DNA from: Burhinus oedicnemus
Lineage: Eukaryota; Chordata; Aves; Charadriiformes; Burhinidae
Direction of reading: 5' to 3'
Length of the DNA: 64,000 nt
Assembly (NCBI GenBank): GCA_008921705.1
Contig: VFFE01007639.1
Coordinates: 277,249-341,248 of the forward strand
The notes beneath the pieces were generated by a model, which was given only the letters and a program-made list of their open reading frames with translations, searched no databases and was not told the origin of the DNA. Below are positions 26,400 through 39,640 of the stretch, piece by piece; the stretch's first letter is position 1, and each line of letters starts with the position of its first letter. Position numbers and translations under genes: made by a program.

Positions 26400-28980
26400 A
26401 AGTTCAAGCTGAATTAATAATCTTCTTGAAATGCTTGACAGCTGAATGTAGTACATCTATCTAGTTCAGTTGTGGGGAGGAAGCTAGGTAATATGGGTAT
26501 CATGCTTTCTGTAGCATTTCCAGCCAACAAGTCCAGAAGAATCAGGACCCTTTTGAATACATAAATCTTTAGTATTAGTAACCAGCTGCTCTGAGGGCAG
26601 GGGAGAATAACTCAGCCACACAGCCATGCTCAGTTCACTTGTTACAGTAGCAGCGTACTGAGTCTACCCATTCTTTATGTCCTGCTTTCCATATTTATTC
26701 CTTTATTTATTATAATTTATTTTGTTCTCAACCTTTTTTCTTTGAGTGTACCTCCATGGCACAACACAGTGCCCTGTGTAGATGTTGCTATCTCTAAACT
26801 AGCTCTCATGGGTACAAAAAGCAGTATTGCCATGTTAGACCTGGTAGCCCAAGGAGAGCACCCACTGAACCACAGCTGTTTGCGTCATATTGCCTCGACA
26901 CGTTCTTGTTCTTTGTGGTAACTCTTTGGTCTGTACATTATTCTAGAACTTTTGTTTTTCCCTTGGTAGTAACCATGACTTCTTAAAGAATAACTTCTTA
27001 AATTTTTAGCCTGGCTTTGAGATTTTCTTGTGTATTCTTTCCTGTGTGCCATCGCAGCTTTATGCTATGGCTTGGCATAACAGCCTTCCTCATATACAAT
27101 AGTTCTTGTCCACATCAGAAGAAACAATTGTCGTAAAAAAATGAGAATCTTTTTCAAGCCTATGCTATTACGTATTAAATATCTATACTGTTTTTATGAT
27201 CTATAAAACAATATTAAAGGAGTTCAGAGGTGGCAAAGGAGTTCCATTCTGTTACCACTGCAGAACCAAAGAAGTTATGGGAGAGTGATTGGGATTCCTG
27301 GGGTCTGCAAATTCATCAACAGTTTGAAAAATTAAAAGTTCACATCCTGCTCTTCATATTAAAGTAAGAATTGATGCTGGTTAGAGAGTTTTTCTTTAAT
27401 CTTGCTTAAAAGGAGTTTGATGCTGGGTTATCAATAGAATCCTAAAATCTATCACAAATCCGATTACTTAGACATTTTCAATTTTTATGCAAAAGCTTAC
27501 AAATCTGCCATTAGAAGCAACTACAGGTTTAAAAATAATTTAAAAACAAAGAGCATGGCCATCTGGGATATTTTTACGATATATTGAAATGTAAATCTTG
27601 AAACATTGGTTAACTGCTGATTCTTGAAAACGTTGTCTATAAAAAAAGATTAATTTGCTTATCATGACTTATGAGTATATATCTGCTTGTCTTGATAAAT
27701 TCCTCTGTGTTAGTCTGAGCCCTTTAGTCACTTCTCAGTGCTTAGATTTTCTTTTTTGGTTTCAATATTCCAATTTTGATTTCTTGGATAGTTTCTGTGC
27801 GACAGTTCCTTGTCTACCTGGAAGCCTACGTGACAGCTCTTTTCTGGGAGCACTGAGTGGCAGTGACTGAAAAGACAGATTGCTGGTTTTATAACATGCA
27901 GTTTTATAGTACAATGAATTTGACTTCTGTTGTGTTCAGCCATATTAATAACCCAAGAATGGTTTGTGACTTATGACTTCACTGAAAACCTAAGATTAGT
28001 AATACATTAAATACACGGTAACTTGACCAACTACACTTTTGGGACTAAGTTTGTTGACCACTTCCTAATGCTTAACAGTGAGCCTTAAAATGAAGATTTT
28101 TAAATAAATCTATGTATTAAAGTGTTCAAGATACTTCATTTTCTGCACCAATTTTCTTAACAAATAGGTCATAGTGTCCTGATACGTGCTGATGACTTAG
28201 CCTGGTGTGTTTACCAAAGATCTGAGTTCAAAATTACTGAAGAAATTAGTTTGGTAGCATTGTAAGCATGATTTCCTGTCAGTTACTACTTCCTATCACT
28301 TAGGTATATCTTGCAGTTCTACGTAGTTTGTTAAACATACTTACATAGTAAGGTTATTTCACGTATCGTATTAGATATTCAAGAAAGATGTGCATTGTAA
28401 AGAAAAGGTGAAGCTGTCCAAAATGAGAAAAATTAATATATTATCTTTTTTAAATAAGCAGCAAGCTTTAAAAAAATCTGTTAAAAGGATCTCTAAATGT
28501 ACTTATTATAGTAGTCATTGAACATTACATTTTAAGGTGAAAATGCAGTTATTTGTAATTTCTTCCAAGCACATTCTGTATATTAATCTAAATAAGATCA
28601 TTAGATGGCCCCGTGTAAAGTATTTACAGGCAAAAAGAAGTTCCCTTAGTAAAAAAAGGATTTCCATGTATTTCTTTCTGTTATTTGAGTAATGCATATT
28701 GATACAGTTTTTATAATTCAAGCATTTCAACCACTGCTGACAGTGGTTGACAGTGCTTACAGGCTGTAAGTGTTTGCACATTCGAATACAGCAGACAATG
28801 TGGCTTGTATAAATGGTGTCATACCTCACTAGGTCTTTCCACTGGAAGTCAGTAGTGCCCAAGGTAGATCATAAAACTTGTCTATCCTCTTGAATGCCAC
28901 TTGTGCATGGCATGTTAGGTTTTAAAAATGCAGTGTCTGTCTTTGAAACATTTTAAATCAATATCAGACAAGGCTGCTGG
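26400..28980. other. Intron tract without recognised features
   Basis: AT-rich intronic sequence with only short chance ORFs. No repeat, RNA gene or convincing regulatory block was seen. Confidence 0.5.
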
Positions 28981-29024
28981 GATACAATGAATGTTTTTAT
29001 ATATGAAAAAGAATTATGTCCTGT

Positions 29025-29165
29025 TGTCGTGGTTTGGGCTGGACTGGCCCAATCAGGCGGAACGACAGATGCTCTCTTTCCTGCCCCGGTTCGAAGGGAG
29101 GCAGGAGAGAGAGAAAAAAAAAAGAGACTTAGCCTCAAGTATCAAGATGCAACAAACAGCAGCAG
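29025..29165 (+). mobile_element. Possible endogenous-retrovirus LTR fragment
   Basis: An island of clearly higher GC begins with TGTCGTGGTTTGGGCTGG and continues with tggcccaatcaggcgg, a cctgccccggttcgaag block, and a GA-rich run (gagagagaaaaaaaaaagag). Avian ERV LTRs often start TGTCGTGGTTT, and this start and composition fit. The 3' end is unclear and no CA terminus, internal region or second LTR was identified, so this is a fragment at best. No viral protein is encoded. Confidence 0.4.
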
Positions 29166-31399
29166 AGATTCCTATGTGGAGGTGGTCACTTCTGTTAGGA
29201 TGAGATTGTTTCTTGTAGGACCAACAGATGAAAGTTTCCCAAGTTCAGATTAAATATTACCTGAACGGGGTTTTTTTATATACTTATATATATATATTCT
29301 TATGAAGTGGAAAGTTGAATAGTAAACTTATTTATCATAATCAGGCTCTGATAGTACTTCGGTGGATTTGGGATTGCTAGGTCCCATGGGTATGCAAGCA
29401 TCCTGAGTAACTACAGCAGTTGTGACAGCAATGAAGCTACTGGTAGGTGTTCTTCAAGACATTAAAACATCACAAACAGCAGATAAAGTTGATGCAAATC
29501 TAGTCTGTAATTCAAGGAAGGCTTCCCCATCAATTTCCATATCTACACACACTGCGGTGATTCATAACAGCTTTGTTATTCTAGAAGCAAGAAGAGATCA
29601 TTACAATGCCTTTGTATTACAGAAGCATAATTTTAAAATCCACTTGAAATTAAATTATTGCTTTCGGAGACTGAAAATAGAATAGATTTTTAAACTTCTA
29701 CTTCAAAAAAATAGTAATTTTTATAAAACAGAATATGTAATTCTTTCTGTCGTGTTGATAGAACTTCACATATTATCAATCCTTTGAAAAATACTTCATG
29801 GACCACACATAATTGGGATTCTTGAGATATGACAGATGTTAAGAAAGTGTTGAGTCAAACTTTCCATTCTCCAAAGAAGTTATGTAAAAATATACAACAA
29901 AAGTCATTTTGGGGGGGAGGGTTTGCAAGCAATGAGGGTTGTTTACACAAAACTGTACTGCAAAGGCTGCTGATCTGTGAAACTGAGCCTCATGTGTTTG
30001 TGCAAATGGAATCAATAGAAAGCTGCATGAGCATCCAGTAGATATGGCTGTAAGACTCATACCCATTACTGAGAAAAAATCTGATAGTCTGAAAGTAAAA
30101 TAGTAACAGAGGCATTCTTTGCCCTTTCAGAGAGCAGGGTGAATATTAAGGGATTGGATTACAATTACGCTTGAAAACAAGGATACTTTGGCTTGGCTAA
30201 AGTTAACCCCAGGAATTCGGCTGATAGCTCCTTTTCAGTTTTTTCGTAAGAGCAAGTGCCCAAATAGGCATAACAGTAAATGGTCACAATGTGTCAAACA
30301 TACTATTTTTTTATAGTATGAAAGAAAGGGCATGAATACATCTAGAGAGAGAAACATGTTTTTTTGGGGCAAGGGATTTACTGAATTCAGCAAGTGTTTG
30401 CATGCTAGTTTAAGAAAGACCTGATCATTGTTCAGGTTATTTGGCTTAAAATACTAATAGTATCTCCTAAATGCATAAATGATAAGACTGTGCAGTCAGT
30501 TCAAAATAAAGTTAAGGCACATGGCTGAGAGAACATACGGGACTTTCAGTGAATTTTAGGTTTCATCAGGTATGATCTGTGGCAGAGCAAACAATACTAA
30601 TTACAGGAGTGTTCCTCATAATGACTGACTGATACAGAAGTCTTGGAGAAAAGTGTAAGAGCTAGCAGAAGAGAGCATGCAAAAAAAAAGGTGTTGCATC
30701 TAACAGAACAACAGAAAAACACCAAAAAAATTATAGCATCCCCTCTTGAAATTGAATAGTGATTTTTCCATCAGAGCAGTCTGTCAGTACGTTGTGGTAT
30801 TGTGATATGTTGCCGTGATTGTGGTTCAAAACTAATTTTGGGAAGCCATCAATTTTTAAAAACAGTGTCTTAACATCTTATACATGTTGAACTACTTTCC
30901 AGCGTTTTCTGCTGAATTTGCAACACTACCATACTTTAAGAGAGCTATTGGAAAATATTTAATTAGCATCTTTCATACTATAAATTTTAATGTTGGGGTG
31001 TACTTTGTATACAATTGCAAACTCTAAAAACAAAGTAAATAGAACTAGATGTAAAGTGATAGTTCAGGCCACATAGACAGCAGTATATTCTTCATATAAT
31101 GCTGCATAGTTTATATCTTTGAGGTGTGGTCACTGTTTTTTGGCAGATGTTACTGTTCATCCTGTATTCCTTTTTGTCTGCCCACCTTCCGTATCTTTGT
31201 TTTAAGAATTCTGATAGGAAAATCCAAGTAATCTTGCTCTTTGGACAAAGACCCCAGATACTGGAATGCCTGTAGCAGCTGGATTAATGCCTTAACTTCT
31301 TTACTGCCACACTTGATTAGCAACCAAACTCTTGGCTTGCTATGAATATGAACTCATTAACAAAAGAAAGGCAGATAGTCGGTCTTATGTCCTAGAGAT

Positions 31400-33690
31400 T
31401 CAAAGGAGGATCCTCTGTCCCCTGGGATGGAAGTTCAACTGACATCCAGAACTTCAAATCAAGCTGCTTCAAATGCTGTGGGCACTGCCGCTGACTATTT
31501 TCCAACTCCTTAGCAACATAGAGTCCTTGTGACTTAATAGTGTTGAATTGCCAAAAGAAATGCAATCTCTGCTTGGAAAACTACTGTTTGATGAATTGTT
31601 TCATTCAGCTCCACAATTGATGAAAGTTCTACATAACATTAAAAATTCTAGGCTTATCCTTAGATGTCTTTGCTTCTTCCCAGAGCCCGTGAAGACAAAG
31701 ACAGAAAAAAAGCTTTTTGCACAGGCTGAAGCCTGTTCCTCATAAATATTCAAAGACTGGCTTCAGTCACAAAGAACAGAAAAACATATCCAACCACTTT
31801 ATTGACACAGGGCTACTGGTTCAGGTGTTTCATCACAGTGCCTTTCCTCCTCTCAGCGGAAATCTATGAACCATTTCCCTTTTTTGGATTTTTCACCTTC
31901 AGTCTTCTGCTGCCTTGGCACTTTTTTGGAGAAAGGCCTACTCTCCTTGCAGATTTTATAAGACAGACGAGTTATGGACACTGTCACCATTGCTTATTCA
32001 GTTCATTTCGTCTTTCTGCTGTTACAGTCTCCATGTCCCGCAATGCTTAGGGAACCTGGTTAGATAAATCTGCTTCAAAAGAAGACAAACCCACTGCTAG
32101 TTGGAGTCATGAAGCACCTAAGAGTCAAGGATTCTTGCTGTAAGCGTTTCTCTGTGCACAACAGTAAGAAGTATGGTGGTCCACGTTAAATTTGTGCTTC
32201 ATCTGCAATTCAGGTCGAGGATGATGATTCTAGCATTATATCCTTATTTATAAAGAGGATTTTTGCTGTCTTTTGATACACAGGACATCTCATTCTGTTT
32301 ACGTGTTAGCGTGTCATCAGAGATACATTCATTTTATAGGAAGTCAAGACTATTGTCATTGGACTTGTTATAATTCCAAGTTTTTAAAAAGGTACTGGCA
32401 ATTGTTAATTGCTCATTTTGAAGTAGCATGCCTCCTTTTCACTAAGTAGATGAGTGATGGAGGAGGAACAGTCAAGATACTGCCTGTCATGCTGCAACTT
32501 GGATTGGGCAGTAGAGTCTAGACCTAAGGGTAAACAATCAAGGCATCTTCTCCCTGATGTTTAGGCTCTCAAATTTTTTAGGGCAAGGATGGACAAAGTA
32601 GTCATAATACCTAATCTTCACCAAGATAGATTTCAGATTGGGTGAGCAGGCAGTTAAGGGCCTGAGTTTTCATTCTATCATTATTCTATCAAAATATACA
32701 AGGTGATACACAATGTCTTCTAATGGCAAGGAGATAGTGTGCAAACCTGGCTACAATTTATATACTCTTCAGACACTTCTCATTCCAGAAGCAATTACTC
32801 CTGTTTCTGAAGCTATGTCATTAAGATGGTGATGGGTATCACCCCCCACATATGTACAATGTATTTCTATTTAATGTGAATCAGTTGACCTTCGGACTGG
32901 GACACTGAAAGTTAAGTGGTGGTCTGCTGAATGCTATAGTCTGCTGGACCTGGACTGGGACATTTCCTCAAATGCATTAAGGGCTATTGTACCACTTGGC
33001 TGAATAGCGGTCACAAGCAAAACATCCGTTTGCCGTGTGTCTGTCCCCTTTTCTTCCATCATTCTTGCAGAACCCCAAGGTTTTTTGTATCCTAACCATG
33101 CCAGGCTCCACACAACAGCACAGGTGATGAGTAGATCTCACTGATAAAGTACACCTCTTTCTCCCTTGCAGGGAAGTTCCTTCTCAACAGTTGGAAGGGT
33201 GCTGTGTTGCTTTGTTGAGTGAGCTGCGTTCATTTGTTCTCCTAAGTCTGTCATCGAAACCTAGATCTCTGTCCCTGTGTTTCTGGACTAATGGTTAAGG
33301 CTAAAGAAATCTCCATGGTCCTATATCTTAGCTGGACAAAAGCTTGCTCCTGGTCTAACTCTCCTGGTTTCTCTCCCTCTCTTGTAAAATGCTATTTTCT
33401 AAGACTACCTCCTTCTCCAGGAGCCCCTCAGGAACGTTCAGTCTTTCTTCTCTGTATGATTGCCTTCTTCATCTTTGCCAAGCCCTGCAGCAATCAAAAA
33501 CTTCTTATGCAACTGAGATGTACAGGAAGAGGAATAACCTTGCATTTTCTCCTATTCCTTTTGCGAAGAGAAGGGAAGAAGGAAAAGAAAGGCAATGTCA
33601 GGAGAGAAAGCTGGGGAAGAGTTCTGCAAGTCATGGCTTTTGACTCTGTTTCCCACTACAGGTGAGCCTGTGCAAAAAAAATTAATTGTA
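31400..33690. other. Unassigned block of higher GC and complexity
   Basis: This 2.3-kb stretch is visibly less AT-rich than its surroundings, with many CT- and CA-containing words and several short frames (31548-31745, 31802-32050, 33291-33665). None of the frames resembles a protein I know. It could be a decayed retrotransposon or retropseudogene, a lineage-specific insertion, or ordinary intron. I could not assign it. Confidence 0.3.
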
Positions 33691-33701
33691 CTGTGGAGAG
33701 A

Positions 33702-33741
33702 GCTACACGTACATGTACACACACACGTGTACACACACACC
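33702..33741. repeat. Imperfect (CA)n tract
   Basis: Interrupted CA-rich run, ctacacgtacatgtacac followed by acacacgtgtacacacacac. It contains the palindromes GTACATGTAC and ACACGTGT. Low-complexity repeat; alternating purine-pyrimidine throughout. Confidence 0.75.
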
Positions 33742-33799
33742 CTGACCCTATCTCTAATCCTTTGGCTGCAGCAGGAATTGTGTTTCACAGCTCTATTAG

Positions 33800-36700
33800 G
33801 ATGAGGCGGGGAGAGGTGTTCAGGCTAACAGTGCCCATCGTTATCTTCTTAAGCAGAGGCAAAAGTCAGTAACTTGCTGTGTTAGGATTTCATCAACATA
33901 GCTTAAATCTTCAGTTAGCTCAGCATGCAAGTTCTATGAGAGAAGAGGTTTCCATAGAAGAGGAAATTTTTTAGGAATTGTTGAAGGAGTATAATGAGAT
34001 GGTTTTGTGAATTTTCATATGCAGAGCATCCCAAACCTGAGAAAGCAAGAAATAGATTTCACGAATAGAGAATAAGTGTGCTGCTGTTTAAGAGGGTATA
34101 TATAAAGTGATGTTAAATTACAAGGACCTTGAAAATTAAGAGATGTGATTTGTGTTTGCTTCAGTCATAAAAAATGGGATAATACAAGGGCAGAGGGAAG
34201 TTGGTATGCCTGACCAAAGCAGTGGGCTAGGAAAATAATCTTTGCAATGTTTATAATATGCCTGATTTTATCAAGATGATAAAGAAAAAGACTTAAGAGA
34301 AATAATTCAGATCTTGACAAGGGAAGCATAAAATACATGGGCTGAGGAGAAGAGTTACCTATTAGGAGTGTTCTAAGGGAAGAAATATTGCTTTCTTCTT
34401 AATTTTTATGATGCTATTTAACTTTTGAGAAATGAACTGTCACAATCTGAGTTTGCAGCCTTGTAAGTGCTAGTGTTACACTACTATGAGCTATCATATT
34501 ATCTATTTAATTAAATCTCCTTGTATCCATTATCATAGCCAGTATTATGAAAGTCATGGATTTGTTGAGGAGTTTTTGATACATCTTCCACTTCTTGTTT
34601 TGGTTCCTTGGTTTGACTATTAGCTTTCAGCTGCTGAGTTCTGTGCAAGAATACTGTGAATACCCTGACTGTTAATGTAAATTTGATTGAGGTCTCATCT
34701 GATTTAGAAGTACAGTTTTCATGAAGAATGTTTTCACAAACACACAACAACCAATGTCAGCTAGATCTATGTGTCCTGGTAGCCATAACATAAATGAGTC
34801 ATAAAAAGCGAGTGACATAAACAGGCAATGTGGTTGATTTGCTTCTTGATTGGACTATAAATAATCCTTGAAGTGTATGATTTCAGAGCCCTGTGGAGCA
34901 AATGATGTAAGAACTAGCAGGAGTATCAGACTTAGCCCTGAAGAATTCTGGTGATATATGTTTACCACTGCCTATACCAAATGGCTGAGGGTAGCACTAT
35001 CAGGCTGAAGTTCATCATGGGCATAGACTGTAAGGTATTCCGGATTAACGCTGTGAATCAGCCTTTTCTTCTAGATTTCTGCCTTCAGAGGAGCTGTGTT
35101 TTGACTGTAGGCAATTTCCACGTAGTCATTCACTCTCTTTGGTAGTCTGTGTGGATGCTTCCATGTTCAGCTTTGTCTGAAACACAGATGAAGCCACAAA
35201 GTTGTCTAGAGTGTGAATCGGGTGTGTGATTGCGTGATGCGGTGGGTGGGAGCAGATAAATCACTACAGATTCTTTTGGGTGCAAAGGTTTCTATAAGCT
35301 GTATGAGTTTTTCCTCTAATCTGTAGAGCATAAATGTAGTGAGAGGAAATGATAGAGTAAGAAATTAAAGGGATCTGAGATGATGAGGCTAAACACTTGG
35401 GGTATGGAAGAAAAGAGAAAGGAAGAAAATACTAGGTTCAATGATTTATAGTTAAGAGGTGATGACAGAAGAAAACACCACGCAGGGGAAGAAAGTGAGG
35501 ACATAGGGAACAACCAATTCAAGGCTTCAATTAACACGATTAACTATATACCAGGTTTTTAATTCATTCTTTTCTAACAGTGTCAAGGACAGGTTTTGGG
35601 TCACCCTTGCCTAGCAGAAAGGTAGTGATTGTAATTCACTGACGACAAGGTGGGTAGTATTTTTAAACACAATGTCATACAGCCGTAATATTTGAGAACA
35701 GTTGTTCTGCTCAGATGTCGTGGTTTGTCTAGTAAATTTTTCTAGATTTGTCAGATCTTTAGAAAAAACAAAGTGCTGTCTCAGTGGTTTTAAATTAATT
35801 TGTTCTTGCAACTGGGATTTAACAGTTCCTTTGAAGCAATTATTATTTTAGTACAAGTGTATGTGAGATGCTACCTGTCAATGAGTACTTGGGGAATCCT
35901 CAGTATGCAGATCACTGACCTGATAAACTGTAACAGCTCCATGGGAGTTGTTATGGTCTGTCGCATCAATGGGTATTTAGGGACTCTTTAATATGTGGAT
36001 TATTAGGACACTAAAAACGTCTGCAGCCCATTGTGTCAGTGCAGCTGTTCCACGTGAGCATTAGGATATTACACAGCTTTACAGGACGTTGTAGAGAAGT
36101 AGTTGACTAAGCTTCCATTTTAAGCTTGATTTTACATTAAGCGTGATTTTACGTTAAACAAGTGGTCTTTTTTAACATTTTCCCAAAATAAGAAATTTAG
36201 GCAGTAATCCTCCTACTGAACTCATTGAGTTTTGAGATTGCATTTATAAAAATTGCCATTTTTCAATTACACATTGAGTGAACAGAAAATTCCCAGATTG
36301 AATTCTGTGCTGATTCCTTCCCCACTTTTTTATCTGCAGTTTAGGAAGTAAACAACAAAAGTAGAAATGTCTATCCAAAGAATAGGCCATGAATAAATTA
36401 TCACATAAATAATCCAATTTTTTTAGTAGTTTTCTAAGATAAAGCAAATTTGCTGCCTAATGTGATCAGATCCATATATGAAGTTGGATTCTTCATCTTG
36501 ATCTCACAAGTATCAGAGATTTGGTTAGATTTCGTCTTGACTTTTTCTTTGAAATTTCTTTTGTAAATGAAGAGAGTTTACTGACTTCCTTAAAATAAGA
36601 TTCTGATCATATGGGCATGGGTAAAAATGGTGTTAGATAGAACTTTGTAACCTGGTATTGAAATGCAAAATTTGAAGAGTTTAAAGTAGTTGTGTGAGAA

Positions 36701-39000
36701 ATTTCTACAGGAAAATGCTCTTAATATTCACAAACTGTTGCTTTTTCATGTTGTGTGCATCTTCATCCAGTCAGATCACCAAACTTTATTTATATGAAGC
36801 ATTCTTAGAGGCTGTACTTGCTAGTGTAGTTAAAAATTATTTTTATTTTTGTGCAGCAGTGTTTCAGACGCTGTTCAAGATGCTGGAATATAATAAATTT
36901 TATATTAATTAGGAATAGTTTGGCTATGTTACTTAGGAATAGTTTGACTTTTCTTGTTTGACACAAATTCATTTATGAATGCTGCACCAAGGAAATTAGT
37001 TTCACAGGTCAGGCAAGCTCCCTGTCAGGATGTATTCCAGGTTTATATCAGTCACTGTAGTAAATATAAGAAGTTTATGTGCTTCAGTGTTTTAATGTAA
37101 TATTGCTAACTTTTGTTACAATACTCTGTGCATAAGAAGAAATATATAATAAAGTAATATAGATGCCAAAACTGCAAGTATGTAATGTATGCTATTAAAG
37201 TAGAAAGTAGGACCAAAGCCCTTCATTTTTAAAGACTTACTGCAAATTTTGTCTATATTTTTTCTCTAGATAATCGATATGAGAAAATGCCTAGTACTGA
37301 ACTTAAGGGGAAAATTTTTAAATGGTGTTTACTTCCCTGTGTATTTACGTCTAAAGGGATGTTGTATAGATGAAGCATGAAATTGCAGGTTTTGATGTCA
37401 GAATTTTAAACATGATTTTTCCATTTGTCAAAACCTCAACTAAAAATGCAGTTTTCAAGTACATGCCCTGAAACTGCTGAAAAGCTGTCTGGTTTGTATT
37501 GGTCCCTTTACTACTCTGTATCTGTCACAGGGGAGAGTGTGGAACATGAGGAGTACACATTCATGCTCGTACTATTAGAAGAAACCCACTATAAACATCC
37601 TCAAGGAGTCTGTAAATCTTTCTCCAATGTTCAAAACACATCTTAAGCTTAATATTTTAAGAGTACAAGAGAGAGAAAAATAGTCTGTCTTACTTGGAAT
37701 CAGATTTTGTTTTTAAAAGTAAGTATTCTATGTCTTGTCATTCTTTGTACAGTCATCCAGAATAGTTCAATCTATTTTCCAGTCAAATTTAACACTGAAG
37801 TAATTATACAATTACAGGTTTAGTTTTATAACTGACAACAGTGGCTGGATTTGTGAGCTTTTCTCCCAGTTTGCTAATAAATTAAATTTGAATTTTGCCT
37901 TTTCTGAATTCAGATTTGAAAAAGCTGAAGATGTAGTGGTAGCATTTTAAGCGCTGAATGCTAATTTCTGCCTCTTAAACTGAGGAAAGCTGTGAAAAGC
38001 AAAGACTTATTAGGAGGAGTTGTCAGCATAAGTTTACACCTTTGATATACACTGAGGTTCCCAAGGTTTCTGAAATTACATTTCTCATTTGAAAAAATAT
38101 TCCATTATATCTATTACTAATACTCTTAGGAAAATAACATATCATGGTAACTGTATACCAAATCAAAAAAATAGATGGAAAGTAAGAACAATAAAATATT
38201 AATAAAAGGAACAAGTTACTGTGCCTGCTAGAATGATATGAAGTGATCACATTAAGCAAATTATCAGCTCACTGCTATTGTTTGGTCTTTGCCCTTGGAA
38301 AGGGGGAAGAAACACTAATTGCAACTGAAGATGGTCTTCCACTCACCTCAGGAGTAAGGGGGGCAGCATACACAAGCATGGTCATTATCTTACCCTCACT
38401 TTCCTTACGTTTCCTTTAACCCAAGTAATGATTTTGACTTCTGATGCCTGTGACGAAATGGTCGCTTTACACATTGCAAATTTCAAAAATAGATTAGATC
38501 AAATCTAATGAGTTTAATAGTGTCATTTACTACTGAAAGACAACTTCATTGCCTTTTCCAGATACTCACCCACTTTGCCTTCATTTAGCTTCCATGCTGA
38601 TTTATCATTAGGTGGTTATCCCAAAACAGATATTTCAATTAACTTTCCAGTATTTAAGGTCTGTATTTGACAAATGATCATGATGATAACACATTGTCAG
38701 TCAACTTACTTAATGTATACACTGTTTCAGAATAATGTGCACAAATAGCGTCAGTAAAGGTGCTCCTTTGACTGTTTTTGATTATGTGCATACAGTCTAT
38801 GTGGGCTGACAGTTGATAGTATCCATGGGGTGTTTGTCTGTACAAGAATTCAGAAATCCATGTGTGAGCCCTGCCTTCTCCAGTGTACCATGTACACTTT
38901 CACAGAAGGGGATGTGTATATCCTTTCTGTACTTCTTATATACTGCATAACTGAGACAGAGAGAATAGCTCTTTCTGTAAATATCTTACAGGTCAGCCTG
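33800..39000. other. Intron tract with little recognisable content
   Basis: Apart from the 17-bp tandem duplication near 36.1 kb, this AT-rich tract shows no gene, repeat family or standout element. ORFs of 60-79 codons on both strands look like chance frames. Confidence 0.5.
36120..36153. repeat. 17-bp tandem duplication
   Basis: TTAAGCTTGATTTTACA at 36120-36136 is followed immediately by TTAAGCGTGATTTTACG at 36137-36153. The two copies differ at two positions, and a third partial unit (TTAAAC) follows. Confidence 0.8.
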
Positions 39001-39009
39001 CTTTCTTTT

Positions 39010-39640
39010 AGAATCAGAATCATTTAGGTTAGAAACGACCTTTAAGTTCATCAAGTCCAACCGTTCACCTGACACTGCCAAGTCCACCACTAAACCATGT
39101 CCCTAAGTGCCACATCTCCATGTCTTTTAAATACCTTCAGGGATGGTGACTCCAGCACTTCCCTGGGAAGCCTGTTCCAATGTTTGACAACCCTTTCGGT
39201 GAAGAAATTTTTCCTAATATCCAAGCTAAACCTCCCCTGGCACAACTTGAGGCTATTTCCTCTCATCTTATCACATGTTACTTGGAAGAAGAGATCAGCC
39301 CCCACCTCGCTACAACCTCCTTTCAGGTAGTTGTAGAGAGCGGTATGGTCTTCCCTCAGCCGCCTTTTCTCCAGGCTAAACAACCCCAGTTCCCTCAGCT
39401 GCTCCTCATAAGACTTGTCCTTGAGATGCTTCACCAGCTTCATTGCCCTTCTTTGGACATGCTCCAGCACCTCAATGTCTCTCCTGTAGTGAGAGGCCCA
39501 AAACTCAACACAGTATTTGAGGTGCGGCCTCACCAGTGCCGAGTACAGGGGGACAATCACTGCCCTAGTTTTGCTGGCCACACTATTCCTGATACAAGAT
39601 GTGGTGGCAGCTTTTTTCATTGCCTCAGAAATCTGTGACG
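39010..39640 (-). mobile_element. CR1 LINE, 5'-truncated copy with open reverse-transcriptase C-terminal end
   Basis: A minus-strand avian CR1 retrotransposon 3' fragment of about 630 bp. The reading frame 39620 to 39090 is open for 176 codons. It carries the family's end-of-ORF2 blocks: [62 protein letters not shown] and a terminal ALRDMV before the stop. These are the thumb and C-terminal end of the reverse transcriptase. The catalytic palm domain and the endonuclease are missing through 5' truncation, so it cannot move by itself. The 3' end lies at 39010-39060, where the reverse complement shows the usual CR1 tail ending in ATGATTCTGATTCT-like repeats. The long open frame suggests a fairly young insertion. 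A 152-codon + strand frame over the same bases is only its antisense shadow. Confidence 0.95.

Noticed and set aside
28515..28862. 115-codon minus-strand ORF
   Set aside because: Low-complexity translation of AT-rich sequence with no homology recognised.
33291..33665. 124-codon plus-strand ORF
   Set aside because: No recognisable domain. It overlaps other frames of similar size in GC-richer sequence, so chance is the simpler explanation.
39180..39638. 152-codon plus-strand ORF
   Set aside because: Antisense shadow of the CR1 reverse-transcriptase C-terminal frame.
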